From Aphodovivens sp036306585 (GTDB taxonomy: Bacteria; Actinomycetota; Coriobacteriia; Coriobacteriales; Eggerthellaceae): DNA of 64,000 nt. Shown piece by piece: positions 33,569 through 41,449 of this stretch; position 1 is the first letter of the stretch, and each line of letters opens with the position of its first letter. The stretch spans positions 310,001 through 374,000 of the forward strand of contig JAXJZF010000006.1 in assembly GCA_036306585.1 (NCBI GenBank), read 5' to 3'. A program made the position numbers and the translations under genes. The notes under the pieces were generated by a model. The model was given only the letters and a program-made list of their open reading frames with translations, was not told the DNA's origin and did no database searches.

Positions 33569-34667
33569 TTCCTACAAAGCGTCCCTCGACAAGCTTGCGT
33601 TCGACGAGGAGGCGAAGGTCCGCATAGCCTCCAAGCTAAAGGAGGCCGCCGCCCAAACCGAGAAGCCGACCTGCGTGGTCGAGCTCCCGAAGGCTGGAGG
33701 CAGACGCCGTCCCAGACGCAGGATCGCCTTGGTCGCCGCCTGCCTTGCCGCCGCCCTCACGCTCGGAGGAGGCGGGGGGGTCGCCGTGGCGGCGGGCGTG
33801 CTGCCCAATCCCGCCGACGTGCTCTCGGATGTTTTCGGCGGAGCCCCCGCCCAGACCGAGCTCTTGGGGGACATCGGACGGCCTGTCGGGGCGAGCGCGA
33901 CCTCGAACGGCGTCACCGTGACGGCGGATGCCGTTATCGGCGACCGCTCCAACTACGCCGTCGTGTACACCATCGAGTTCGACGACCCTTCCGTCCTCGA
34001 GGGCATCGAGCCAGGGGAGAACGGCACGCTGCCCCTTGTTGCCGATGCTTCCAGCCATGTCGACGGCGCCATGTCCGGCGGCGGAGCGGCTTGGTTCTAC
34101 GATGCCGATCCCGACGACGGCGCCATCCAGTATGCCGAGGCGATGGGCTTCGACACTTGGAACGGCGAGGGCATCGTCGGGCATACCATGCGCTTCTCGC
34201 TAAGCGGAATCAAAGCTATGGAGGACACGGGCGAGACGCGCACCATAGCCGTCGGAACCTGGAACCTCAAGTTCGCGATGAACTATACGGACACGACCAT
34301 CGATCTCCCCTCCGGCCAGAAGACGGCATGGCGAGGCTCCGAGGTCTCGGTCGACGCCGTGGCGGTTTCCTCCGTCGGCATCAGGGTGGACTACACGATC
34401 GACCGCCAGGTCGGAGACCTCGGCCCCTCCGGCAAGATGAGCGATGAGGCCCAGGACGAGATGGATGCGGTCGTCGGCTTGCCCGTGACGGTGACATTCG
34501 CGGACGGCACGACGTTCGACGCCGGCAACGTGAACAGCTCAACCGCCAAACAGGGGGACGGCACGAGCTCCGTCGTGAAGACCGCCACTTTCAACCGCAT
34601 CGTGAGCGTGGAAGACGTCGTGAGCGTGACCGTGGGCGATGTCGAGATTCCAGCGGACCTTGCGTGA
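33552..34667 (+). CDS. DUF4179-like membrane-anchored anti-sigma factor
   Basis: The protein has 371 residues. A cytoplasmic segment of about 55 residues ends in a basic patch (GRRRPRRR), then one membrane helix (ALVAACLAAALTLGGGGGVA). An extracytoplasmic beta-rich region of about 290 residues follows. This single-span layout, directly overlapping an ECF sigma gene, fits the DUF4179 family of anti-sigma factors in Gram-positive anaerobes. The signal sensed is unknown. Confidence 0.78.
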   Translation: MTSPLDSYKASLDKLAFDEEAKVRIASKLKEAAAQTEKPTCVVELPKAGGRRRPRRRIALVAACLAAALTLGGGGGVAVAAGVLPNPADVLSDVFGGAPAQTELLGDIGRPVGASATSNGVTVTADAVIGDRSNYAVVYTIEFDDPSVLEGIEPGENGTLPLVADASSHVDGAMSGGGAAWFYDADPDDGAIQYAEAMGFDTWNGEGIVGHTMRFSLSGIKAMEDTGETRTIAVGTWNLKFAMNYTDTTIDLPSGQKTAWRGSEVSVDAVAVSSVGIRVDYTIDRQVGDLGPSGKMSDEAQDEMDAVVGLPVTVTFADGTTFDAGNVNSSTAKQGDGTSSVVKTATFNRIVSVEDVVSVTVGDVEIPADLA

Positions 34668-34800
34668 TCCGATTCCCAGCTCGCAGGCGTTGCAAAAGAC
34701 TTTTGGCAAGCAGATTTCCCCGTCTTCGGCCCTTTGTCGAAGCGATTGGGTGGTAGAGTCTTCCGCGATCCGTCACATTTCCGAGAAGAAGGGGCCGCGC

Positions 34801-35397
34801 ATGGAGCTAGGCAAGCACGTCAAGGAGCACAGGGCCCGGCTGGGCATGTCCCAGGAGCAGCTGGCGGAGGCGATCTTCGTCTCGCGCCAGACGATCTCCA
34901 ACTGGGAGACCGACCGCACCTACCCCGACGTGCAGAGCCTGCTGCTCCTGAGCAGCCTCTTCGGAGTAAGCGTGGACGAGCTTATAAAAGGAGACGTGAT
35001 GGAAATGAAGGCAGTACTCACGGCGGAAGCGAAAAGGATGAACAGGCTCGGCGCGATCATGGCGGTCTGCGGAATAGCGGCGGTTGTTTGGGCGGTCGTG
35101 ACCGCGATCATGGACCTCAGCTGGCCGGTGATACTGATCCCGGCCATCGCGTTGTTCATTCCCGCGGCGGCGAGCGCGACCATGGTCGAGAAGATCAAGC
35201 ACGACAACGAGCTATTCACCTACCGCGCCGTCGAGGCGTTCATGCGCGGGGAGGATCCCGATGTGGCAAACGAGCGGAACCGAAAGGCCGGAAGGCTGTG
35301 GTGGGGCAAACTCGCCGCGAGAACCGTAATAGCCGCGTTCGTCGGGCTTTGCTTCGGATGGGGGCTTGTGAGCCTTCTTTTCAAGCTCATCGGCTGA
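34801..35397 (+). CDS. XRE-family regulator with C-terminal membrane helices
   Basis: The protein has 198 residues from the ATG at 34801 (GAAGAAGGGG upstream). Residues 1-65 are a Cro/C1-type helix-turn-helix (LGMSQEQLAEAIFVSRQTIS; NWETDRTYPDVQSLLLLS). Three hydrophobic segments follow (about 83-105, 108-130 and 173-195). The gene follows the ECF operon by 133 bases and may sense the membrane state; no partner gene is evident. Confidence 0.82.
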   Translation: MELGKHVKEHRARLGMSQEQLAEAIFVSRQTISNWETDRTYPDVQSLLLLSSLFGVSVDELIKGDVMEMKAVLTAEAKRMNRLGAIMAVCGIAAVVWAVVTAIMDLSWPVILIPAIALFIPAAASATMVEKIKHDNELFTYRAVEAFMRGEDPDVANERNRKAGRLWWGKLAARTVIAAFVGLCFGWGLVSLLFKLIG

Positions 35398-35474
35398 TCC
35401 GTCAAGAGGCGATTTCCGCATTTGATGAGACCTAGCATATTTGAATAAAGATACGGCAAGGAAGGAGAAGGGCG

Positions 35475-35540
35475 ATGAAAGAGCGTTTCGTGGAGGTCTA
35501 TTCCAAGTCGATAGCTACAAGCGGCCCGATAGCTGCTTGA
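35475..35540 (+). CDS. Short ORF of 21 codons with strong ribosome site
   Basis: ATG at 35475 is preceded by GGAAGGAGAAGGGCG, one of the strongest ribosome sites in the window. It encodes MKERFVEVYSKSIATSGPIA plus one Ala. An AT-rich stretch (TTGATG ... ATAAAG) upstream could be a promoter, and a hairpin begins eight bases after the stop. It may be a real microprotein or a leader peptide. The sequence gives no function. Confidence 0.4.
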   Translation: MKERFVEVYSKSIATSGPIAA

Positions 35541-35547
35541 CATCCAA

Positions 35548-35581
35548 CTAGCAGGGACCCAGAACGTTGGGCCCCTGCTAG
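35548..35581. terminator. Hairpin after the short ORF, probable bidirectional terminator
   Basis: CTAGCAGGG and CCCTGCTAG pair, with the inner CCCA and TGGG extending the stem past one mismatch; the loop is six bases. The following TCTTTC is a weak U-tract. It sits between the short ORF and the stop of the convergent minus-strand gene at 35621. Confidence 0.55.
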
Positions 35582-35620
35582 TCTTTCGGACTCTATTCTT
35601 GCGTCCCGCGTTTCTTGCCG

Positions 35621-36370
35621 CTATTTGCTCAGGCCTTTGCGGAAATTCTTGACGAAGCCCTTCGCGAACCCCTGAGCCTCCTCTTTGAGCTTATCGCCGA
35701 GGTCGCCAGCCGCCTTGGCCATGCCGTCACGATCTTTGATCGCCTCTTGGCGCTCCTGCTCGGTAAAGCCCATTTCCCTGTACATGACATCATCGGCATC
35801 AACGTCCACGGCGCATCCGAGCTCTTTCTCCAGGTAGCTCCTGAGATCCGCATACAAGTCGAGATATTCGCCCCTGCTCATCAAGTTACGCGCAGACAAG
35901 GAGTCCTCGCCGCGAGGCCCCTCAGCAACCGGGACAAACCAGATCCTCAGCGATTCGTTGTCCACGGTGCCGCAAAGCTCCCAAGGGATTCCCGCGCTCC
36001 GCACGACGAACTGGTATGCGAGCTTGCAGAATGCAAGCCTGTTCTCCGCTGCCAAACCCGCAGGCAGGGGTATCTCCCAGACCGCGAGAACCTCGGCGGT
36101 GCCGGCGACTCGGCCAGAGCGAGAGCTCGACTTGACCTTGTCGATGGCGTCCTCCACCGATCCGACGAGGTCGGGCATTTCCTCCAAGACCTCCGCAAGG
36201 CCGCGATCGTCGAGCCTCAGCAAGACATCCCCGCTGGCAGTCTGCTCCTTGGACCTCAGGGGTGCATAGCCGGGCTTGCCGGACGTCACTCCCGCGCCTC
36301 CGGGCAGAGCACTCCTCCACTCCTTCATGCTATAGGTGGCCACCGCTTTGAGCTGTCCGTTCTTCTTCAT
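35621..36370 (-). CDS. MobV-relaxase-like protein lacking catalytic histidines
   Basis: The protein has 249 residues. The middle part (LRIWFVPVAEG ... SLSARNLMSRGEYLDLYADL) resembles the HxDExxPHxH...VPV and LSAK...R.EL segments of MobV/Pre relaxases. The equivalent of the histidine motif reads VDNESLRIW, with no His, so nicking activity is unlikely. The C-terminal 45 residues are charged and helical. The divergent TetR gene and an inverted repeat between them suggest tight regulation. The resemblance is by eye, so the family call is tentative. Confidence 0.45.
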   Translation of the reverse strand: MKKNGQLKAVATYSMKEWRSALPGGAGVTSGKPGYAPLRSKEQTASGDVLLRLDDRGLAEVLEEMPDLVGSVEDAIDKVKSSSRSGRVAGTAEVLAVWEIPLPAGLAAENRLAFCKLAYQFVVRSAGIPWELCGTVDNESLRIWFVPVAEGPRGEDSLSARNLMSRGEYLDLYADLRSYLEKELGCAVDVDADDVMYREMGFTEQERQEAIKDRDGMAKAAGDLGDKLKEEAQGFAKGFVKNFRKGLSK

Positions 36371-36394
36371 AGCAATTCCTTCCTTGAGAACGAA

Positions 36395-36408
36395 AACTTA
36401 CTTTAGTA
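36395..36408. promoter_or_regulatory. Candidate TetR operator
   Basis: CTTAC (36395-36399) and GTAAG (36404-36408) form a dyad with a four-base centre in the AT-rich gap between the relaxase-like gene and the divergent TetR gene. This is the usual position for autoregulation and target control. Confidence 0.4.
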
Positions 36409-36501
36409 AGATAATTGCCAAGAATAAGACTTAACTCAAATACCAAAAGGACCCCAAACGCCAGCTTTCTTACGATTGGGGACGATTGCGGAAGGAAAGC
36501 C

Positions 36502-37020
36502 GTGGACCTGCGAGTGAAGAAAACCAAGAGGGCCATCCGAGAGGCGCTGCTCGCCCTGCTGGCCGAAAAGCCGTTGGCGGACGTCACCATCAAAGAGCTG
36601 TGCGAAGCAGCAGAGGTAAGCAAGCCGGCCTTCTACTACCACTACGGAAACACCCACGACGTGCTGTCGGAAATCGAGGACGAGCTTGCCAGCGATATCT
36701 CTAGGAAGATATCGCTGGCAAGCGAAATAGACCTCTGCTCCCCCTCGTTTCTACGGACTTTCAGAAGGAACGTCTACGAGAGCCCTTTGAGACCAGTCCT
36801 GGCAGACTCGTCCCTTCACGCGGAGTTCATCCACAAGCTGTCTACCGAGCTCGGCAATCGACCCGGAGGGAATCGGTCGGACAAGGCGTTCGGAGCCGAG
36901 GCCCTCGCCATGATGTTTGCCTTCGCCGGCTTGCTGGGAATAATGGAGCGACTGAGTCCTTCGGATTACGAAAAAGCCGTCCCGGATTTGTCAGAGCTCA
37001 TGCGATCGCTGCTGGGATGA
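36502..37020 (+). CDS. TetR/AcrR family transcriptional regulator
   Basis: The protein has 172 residues from a GTG at 36502 with GGAAGG upstream (VDLRVKKTKRAIREALLALL). The helix-turn-helix VTIKELCEAAEVSKPAFYYH is typical. The C-terminal domain is short, as in the TetR_C_33/Dha-activator-like group. It is divergent from the relaxase-like gene. An upstream in-frame ATG at 36415 would run through the operator region and is less likely. Confidence 0.85.
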   Translation: MDLRVKKTKRAIREALLALLAEKPLADVTIKELCEAAEVSKPAFYYHYGNTHDVLSEIEDELASDISRKISLASEIDLCSPSFLRTFRRNVYESPLRPVLADSSLHAEFIHKLSTELGNRPGGNRSDKAFGAEALAMMFAFAGLLGIMERLSPSDYEKAVPDLSELMRSLLG

Positions 37021-37150
37021 TTGGCAGTAGTGACCCCATGCGACCCACGGGATCGTCTCGGATGGCCCGAGAAACCCTGACCCAGATTTGACCCCCCCCC
37101 ATGGTATTTCGTTGATTTTTGAGACTGATTGTAAGTAGGATTAATTGGAA

Positions 37151-37180
37151 CAAACTGCGACAAACTGGAACAAACCGGAG
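37151..37180. repeat. Three 10-bp direct repeats (CAAACTGSRA type)
   Basis: CAAACTGCGA, CAAACTGGAA and CAAACCGGAG follow one another without gap, one helical turn each, 25 bases before the DUF6440-like gene. A partial fourth unit (GGAA) precedes them. This could be a binding array for a regulator or a slippage repeat. The rest of 37021-37204 shows only a run of nine Cs at 37090-37098. Confidence 0.4.
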
Positions 37181-37204
37181 AGAGTTTTTAACTATTGAGC
37201 GGGA

Positions 37205-37540
37205 GTGACCAACGTCCGTAAGGTGTTCGTCGATACGGAGACGGGCGTGGACTACCTTCTCGCGTCCTCCAACATGACAGGTGGATGCGCCGTGACGGTC
37301 TCGTCCTCCGACGGCGAGAAGCTCTACGAAGGGGCGCAGGCCGAGGAGCTCGTCGCAGGGCTATCCTTGGAAAACTGGCAGCCCATCTCAGCCGAGGCCT
37401 TCGAGGCCGAGGCGGGAGGTGCTCCCTCATCGGTCGACATGACCTTCAGCCAAGACAAGACCGTCCTGCTTGGTGAGAGCCAGCCTTCCGGGCGCGTCGA
37501 CATCGCAAGCATCGCGCTTTCGCCTCCCTGGCCGCCTTGA
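37205..37540 (+). CDS. DUF6440-like small protein, possibly truncated
   Basis: The frame spans 111 codons from a GTG at 37205. The segment KVFVDTETGVDYLLASS and the following GG are close to the core of DUF6440 proteins, which normally have about 10-15 more residues before it. The C-terminal half (residues 50-111) is longer than in that family and ends in a Pro-rich tail. The ribosome site is weak. It may be a 5'-truncated copy or a lineage-specific variant; the function is unknown. Confidence 0.45.
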   Translation: MTNVRKVFVDTETGVDYLLASSNMTGGCAVTVSSSDGEKLYEGAQAEELVAGLSLENWQPISAEAFEAEAGGAPSSVDMTFSQDKTVLLGESQPSGRVDIASIALSPPWPP

Positions 37541-37777
37541 TGTTTGCGCTCAGCATAGAGGGCCGTCTTTCTTCCGATTGCTGGCTTTCTCTTCCCTATT
37601 TTTGCCGTTACCCGCCCGTTGCCGCAAGCAATGCTCGTTAACGTGCATGCGTATAGCGCCACTAGAGCCGTGGAATTTCGATTTCTATCGGCGGGGGGAA
37701 GGCCGCTACCTAACGAAAAGGCCGCTAGCCATTCCGCAAATCGTCTTCCCGCTTTTCCGGTATGGCATTCGCCTTGT

Positions 37778-37807
37778 TGATGATGCCAAGTTTACTTGGT
37801 ATCATCA
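37778..37807. promoter_or_regulatory. Operator-like inverted repeat upstream of the DUF6442/XRE pair
   Basis: Arms of 14 bases (TGATGATGCCAAGT and ACTTGGTATCATCA, one mismatch) flank a two-base centre TT, 41 bases before the start at 37849. A symmetrical CCAAGT-TT-ACTTGG core fits a Cro-type regulator. The XRE gene two positions downstream is the likely ligand. The rest of the 37541-37848 gap shows nothing else. Confidence 0.55.
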
Positions 37808-37848
37808 GGATCGGCGATGAAAAGAAAACTTGGCAATACGGGGGATCC

Positions 37849-38175
37849 ATGGAAAAGGAAGAGATCTTGGCGAGAAGCCGGGAGGAGAACGGAGGCAGGG
37901 ATTTCTACGGGCAGGAGGTGGAGAAGCAGGGCAACGGCGCCGCAGGGATCGCGATGGCGGCTCTCGCGACTGCGTTCTTCCTTATCCAGCTCGCCGCGGG
38001 CGGAGGGATGAACTGGGGGCTGTACGCCATAGTGTTCTGCCGCCCTGCGGTTTTGGCCTGGGCGAAGTGGGCGAAGCTGAAGGAGGGCAGGCAGCTTTCT
38101 TTGGCCCTGGCGTGCACTGCCGGGGTCGCGCTGTTCTCCATCTGCCATGTCTACGTTCTCTTGGGCGGGGAATAA
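37849..38175 (+). CDS. DUF6442-like small membrane protein
   Basis: The protein has 108 residues from the ATG at 37849. The polar start MEKEEILARSREENGGRDFY, rich in Glu and Arg, and three hydrophobic segments (ALATAFFLIQLAAGG; LYAIVFCRPAVLAW; LALACTAGVALFSICHVYVL) match DUF6442-type proteins. These are nearly always encoded with a small XRE regulator, as here; the next gene starts 10 bases after the stop. The role is unknown. Confidence 0.72.
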   Translation: MEKEEILARSREENGGRDFYGQEVEKQGNGAAGIAMAALATAFFLIQLAAGGGMNWGLYAIVFCRPAVLAWAKWAKLKEGRQLSLALACTAGVALFSICHVYVLLGGE

Positions 38176-38185
38176 CCGGGGCGGT

Positions 38186-38401
38186 ATGGAAGTGGACAGC
38201 AGGCTCGTGCTGAAAAACCGGCTGAAGGACGCCCGAGCGGAAAAGGGCCTCTCCCAAGCCCAGCTCGCCGATATGGTCGGGGTTTCCCGCAACACCATAA
38301 GCTCCATAGAGACGGGGCAGTTCGGCCCGACCGCGAAGCTGGCGCTCATCCTCTGCATCGCCTTGGACAAGAAGTTCGAGGACCTTTTCTTTTTCGAGTG
38401 A
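38186..38401 (+). CDS. Small XRE-family transcriptional regulator
   Basis: The protein has 71 residues from the ATG at 38186. It is almost entirely one helix-turn-helix domain (KGLSQAQLADMVGVSRNTIS; GQFGPTAKLALILCIALDKK), the YgzD/Cro type. It is cotranscribed with the DUF6442-like membrane protein and likely represses that promoter through the palindrome at 37778-37807. Confidence 0.88.
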   Translation: MEVDSRLVLKNRLKDARAEKGLSQAQLADMVGVSRNTISSIETGQFGPTAKLALILCIALDKKFEDLFFFE

Positions 38402-38529
38402 CGGTTTCCGTCGTCTTCCGGCACCGCCGAGTCCCGGGGCAATCGGAGAATTGCCGATGCCAGGGAACGGTGGGGCGGTCGCGGGCAAATGCCTGGAGCG
38501 AGACGAGAAGAAGCCGGGGTGGGCTTCCT

Positions 38530-38860
38530 GCCCTCATGTTCTCTCGAAGTCTTCGAGCTTTTCTTCTTGAGCTCGTCGAACGCGGTCTCGCTGCCCATCC
38601 CCTTCGTCCTTTCGATTTTGGCAATCGCCTTATCCGTCCAGGCGGCGGCCTCTTCCGGAGACTCCTCTTGCTGCAGTAGGGAGTGGAGGTGCGAGCTGGG
38701 GGATGCGAGGATGTCGGCGCCCGGGTCCTCTAGCAGGCGGCGGATGGCAAGGATCGGCAGTCCGCACGCCCTCATGGCGACGATCTGCGCGAGCCGCCTC
38801 GCGTCCCGTTCTTCCTACGCATCCTCTTCCCGCAGGGAGTTCGGACGTGAGGTATTCGGG
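38530..38860 (-). pseudogene. Decayed MerR/TipA-like regulator
   Basis: On the minus strand the translation EERDARRLAQIVAMRACGLP and then LAIRRLLEDPGADI is the second half of a MerR DNA-binding domain. It is followed by helical sequence ending FDELKKKSS, as in TipA-like proteins. An in-frame TAG at 38815-38817 breaks it (EDA-stop-EERDARRL), the N-terminal wing is degraded, and the frame runs into non-homologous sequence after about 38535. The broken gene fills most of the 38402-39057 gap. Confidence 0.55.
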
Positions 38861-39057
38861 AGCCTGTACGTCTATATTCACGTGACGGCGAGGGGCAGCG
38901 CGACCTTCTGGTTGGGGCACGGCGATTGGCTTGTCGATAAAAGGGGCTTGCCTGCTCGGTTGCAATGGCTCTTTGGGTACGATGCTGCAACCCGGAGTCC
39001 TTCCCATGAATCGGATGTGAGAAAATTAAGATGCAATAGTGTTTGGGGAGGGCGGCA

Positions 39058-39939
39058 ATGGGAGGAATCAGCGTTCTTGTTCTTGCCGGGTTCGGTCTGG
39101 CTATGCTTGCGGTATTTGGTATCGCTGCTGCTATGTTCGTCGCGGGTGCCGTAATCGCAGTCGTCTTCGCTTTTCGCACGAAGACGCGCCGCGCTCAGGG
39201 GAAGAGGCTTGGATGGCGCATTCTCATCCCGACGCTCTTGATGGCTGTCAGCGCTCCCGTTCTGATATGGTTCTCCCTAACTCTTTTTGTCCCTGCGTTC
39301 GAGGATTGGGCTAACGTAGATTATTCCGACTGCTCCCAGATGGTGACCAGGCACGATGCTGCAGGATTGAAGGAACTGCTCGACGGATCCTTGACTGAAG
39401 AATACAGGAGCGATTCCCGTTTTTATCGGGATCTTTCTCGTCTGTCTATCGTCTATGAGGACGAGGAGTGCCTGGAGGTCGTGCTTGATTCCGCCGAAGA
39501 CAATGGAACCCCCGTGGATCTCAATGTTCCGCTTGCGCCCTACGGGGAGGAGGAAAGCTCAGAGGATTCTTCATACGCCTTGATAATGGCCGTTTCGAGC
39601 GACTATGTTTCCCCGGAGGCTGTTCAAATCTTGTTCGAGCATGGTGCGAGCGCCAGGGTCGTTGGCGAAAACGGCAGGACTCCTCTTCATTTCGTGTGTT
39701 CCGGGTCGTGCATTGATGCCGAAGCAGGGGAAGGATTCGACGCGCTCGATGAGACGTATGCTGTAGTGCGCATGCTCATTGAGGCTGGGGCCAGCGCAGA
39801 AGAGGAGGACCTGTCCGGAAACACTCCTTGGGATCTCTGGGTTGAAACTGTGGCGGATCTGGCGGATCGAGGCGTACTCGACGAGGAGGCTCAGACGGAG
39901 GCCCTCAATGAGTTCTCCGTGCTGCTTGGTCGATCTTAA
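39058..39939 (+). CDS. Membrane-anchored ankyrin-repeat protein
   Basis: The protein has 293 residues from the ATG at 39058 (GGGGAGGG upstream; the in-frame TTG 15 bases earlier lies in that site). Two N-terminal hydrophobic segments (about 5-40 and 55-80) precede a soluble region with ankyrin-like helical pairs: NGRTPLHFVCSG and DLSGNTPWDLWVE are the clearest repeat starts. Such proteins mediate protein contacts. The 3' end is convergent with the XRE membrane gene 21 bases away. Confidence 0.72.
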   Translation: MGGISVLVLAGFGLAMLAVFGIAAAMFVAGAVIAVVFAFRTKTRRAQGKRLGWRILIPTLLMAVSAPVLIWFSLTLFVPAFEDWANVDYSDCSQMVTRHDAAGLKELLDGSLTEEYRSDSRFYRDLSRLSIVYEDEECLEVVLDSAEDNGTPVDLNVPLAPYGEEESSEDSSYALIMAVSSDYVSPEAVQILFEHGASARVVGENGRTPLHFVCSGSCIDAEAGEGFDALDETYAVVRMLIEAGASAEEEDLSGNTPWDLWVETVADLADRGVLDEEAQTEALNEFSVLLGRS

Positions 39940-39960
39940 GCCGGCTTTGATCGTCCGCTG

Positions 39961-41004
39961 TCAGCGATCTTCCTTCCCGAATGCCTCCCAGATGAGAGCG
40001 ACGATGCCGCAGAGCATGCCACCGACAGGCCAGGCAACCCAGAACCACATGGCGGATGTTCCTTCGGGCTTGAAGTTTGAGGGATCGGGGGAGGCCAGCA
40101 CGGGAGCGAACATGAGTGCGAGCCCAACGATGGTGGCGGCTATCATGATGGTCCCGCAGACCGCCCCGAGCTTCTTCCCGTGTTTGCGCTTCTGGAGCAG
40201 GGAGTCGCGCACCTCCTCCTTGATCTGGGCGGCCATGATCTCCTCGATCTCCAGGTCGTCCGAGGCGCTCCTGTTGTACTCGGCCACGTTGACCCTCCCG
40301 AGCAGCATCCCGTAGTGCACGATGCTCCAGACGCCGAGCGCGGCGAACAGGAGCAGGAAGAACAGGGCGTAGTCATCCGCTCGGTCCTCGAGCATGAGGA
40401 AGAGGCCTATCCCGACGAAGATGGCGGCGATGCCCCCGATGAGGCCCCGCGAGAACGAGGTCCGCGTATGCGACCGGTCCTCCTCGGTGTAGAAGTTCTC
40501 AACGAACGGGTGGGCCTTCACAAAGGCGGAATGAGCCATCCCCGCGGGGATGAGGAACGCCAGTCCTGCGAGCACGCCGGCGAGCACGAAGATGATGAAC
40601 GTGCCGTCGTGCCCGTTGTGGGAGGACGCCGGGAAAGCCCCCTCGAAGAAGAACCCGAGCGCGGCTCCGACGATGATGCAGGCGATGCCCGTCGGCACCT
40701 TCCAGGCCATCCCGCGCTGGTGCTCGTCGTAGCCGCAGACGTCCTGCGGCGGGCCTGCGGGCACGGCCTGCGCCTGCGCGCCCCCGTCCCCGTCGCGGCT
40801 TTTGGTCAGGTCCCCTTGCACGAGATCGTCCAGGGTGCAGTCGAAGATCCTGCACATCTTGAGGAGCTTGTCCAGCTCGGGGGACGACCGCTCCGCCTCC
40901 CATTTGGTGACGGACTGGCGCGAGACCCCCAGCAGCATGGCGAGCTGCTCCTGGGTCATGTTGCGCTCTGCGCGTAGGTGCTGAAGGTTGTCTCGGAAGC
41001 TCAT
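39961..41004 (-). CDS. XRE-family regulator with five or six membrane helices
   Basis: The protein has 347 residues from the ATG at 41004. Residues 1-65 form a Cro/C1 helix-turn-helix (RNMTQEQLAMLLGVSRQSVT; KWEAERSSPELDKLLKMC). A linker then leads to about six hydrophobic segments (from GIACIIVGAALGFFFEGAF to FWVAWPVGGMLCGIVALIW). A membrane-tethered regulator of this form could link an envelope signal to transcription. No target is evident. Confidence 0.82.
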   Translation of the reverse strand: MSFRDNLQHLRAERNMTQEQLAMLLGVSRQSVTKWEAERSSPELDKLLKMCRIFDCTLDDLVQGDLTKSRDGDGGAQAQAVPAGPPQDVCGYDEHQRGMAWKVPTGIACIIVGAALGFFFEGAFPASSHNGHDGTFIIFVLAGVLAGLAFLIPAGMAHSAFVKAHPFVENFYTEEDRSHTRTSFSRGLIGGIAAIFVGIGLFLMLEDRADDYALFFLLLFAALGVWSIVHYGMLLGRVNVAEYNRSASDDLEIEEIMAAQIKEEVRDSLLQKRKHGKKLGAVCGTIMIAATIVGLALMFAPVLASPDPSNFKPEGTSAMWFWVAWPVGGMLCGIVALIWEAFGKEDR

Positions 41005-41449
41005 GGCGGTGCCTTTCCTCTTTTTCCCGCCTCCGTTTCCTGGAGAGGGTTGGTTCTGCCGATACCCTGAGCTTGCGGTAGCGACGCCCTTAATTCTACC
41101 AACCGGCGATTGGCAATTGGGGGACCCGGAGGCAACCGACGGGCGCCCTGCAGTTGCTAATCCCTGATGGGAGAGGGGTAGAGGCTCTGTTCGAAAACCC
41201 ATCCTTTCCGAACGTCGATTTATTAGTTGGTGGAGGCTGCCGGAAATCTGCGAGGTGGGGTCTTGGTGGATATGGGATATCGGCAGGACTCTGCCGCGGC
41301 GTTCTGAAATTATGGGTTGCTCTGAAGAGTAAGCTATCCGCGGGTTCCCAGCTCTGAGGACGCATCACGAGACTCTGCGCGGGGGAGTTCACCCCCAAGA
41401 AGGAAGGCGCTCTAAGCATGACCATGACTGCTTTCTGCTAGGCTCTCGT
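41005..41449. other. Gap without recognised gene
   Basis: About 445 bases between the start of the XRE membrane gene and the stop of the first defence-island gene (both minus strand). It has short inverted elements near 41096-41120 (CCAACCGG, GATTGGCAATTGG) and no coding signal. It marks the left edge of the defence island; no tRNA or attachment site was recognised. Confidence 0.5.
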
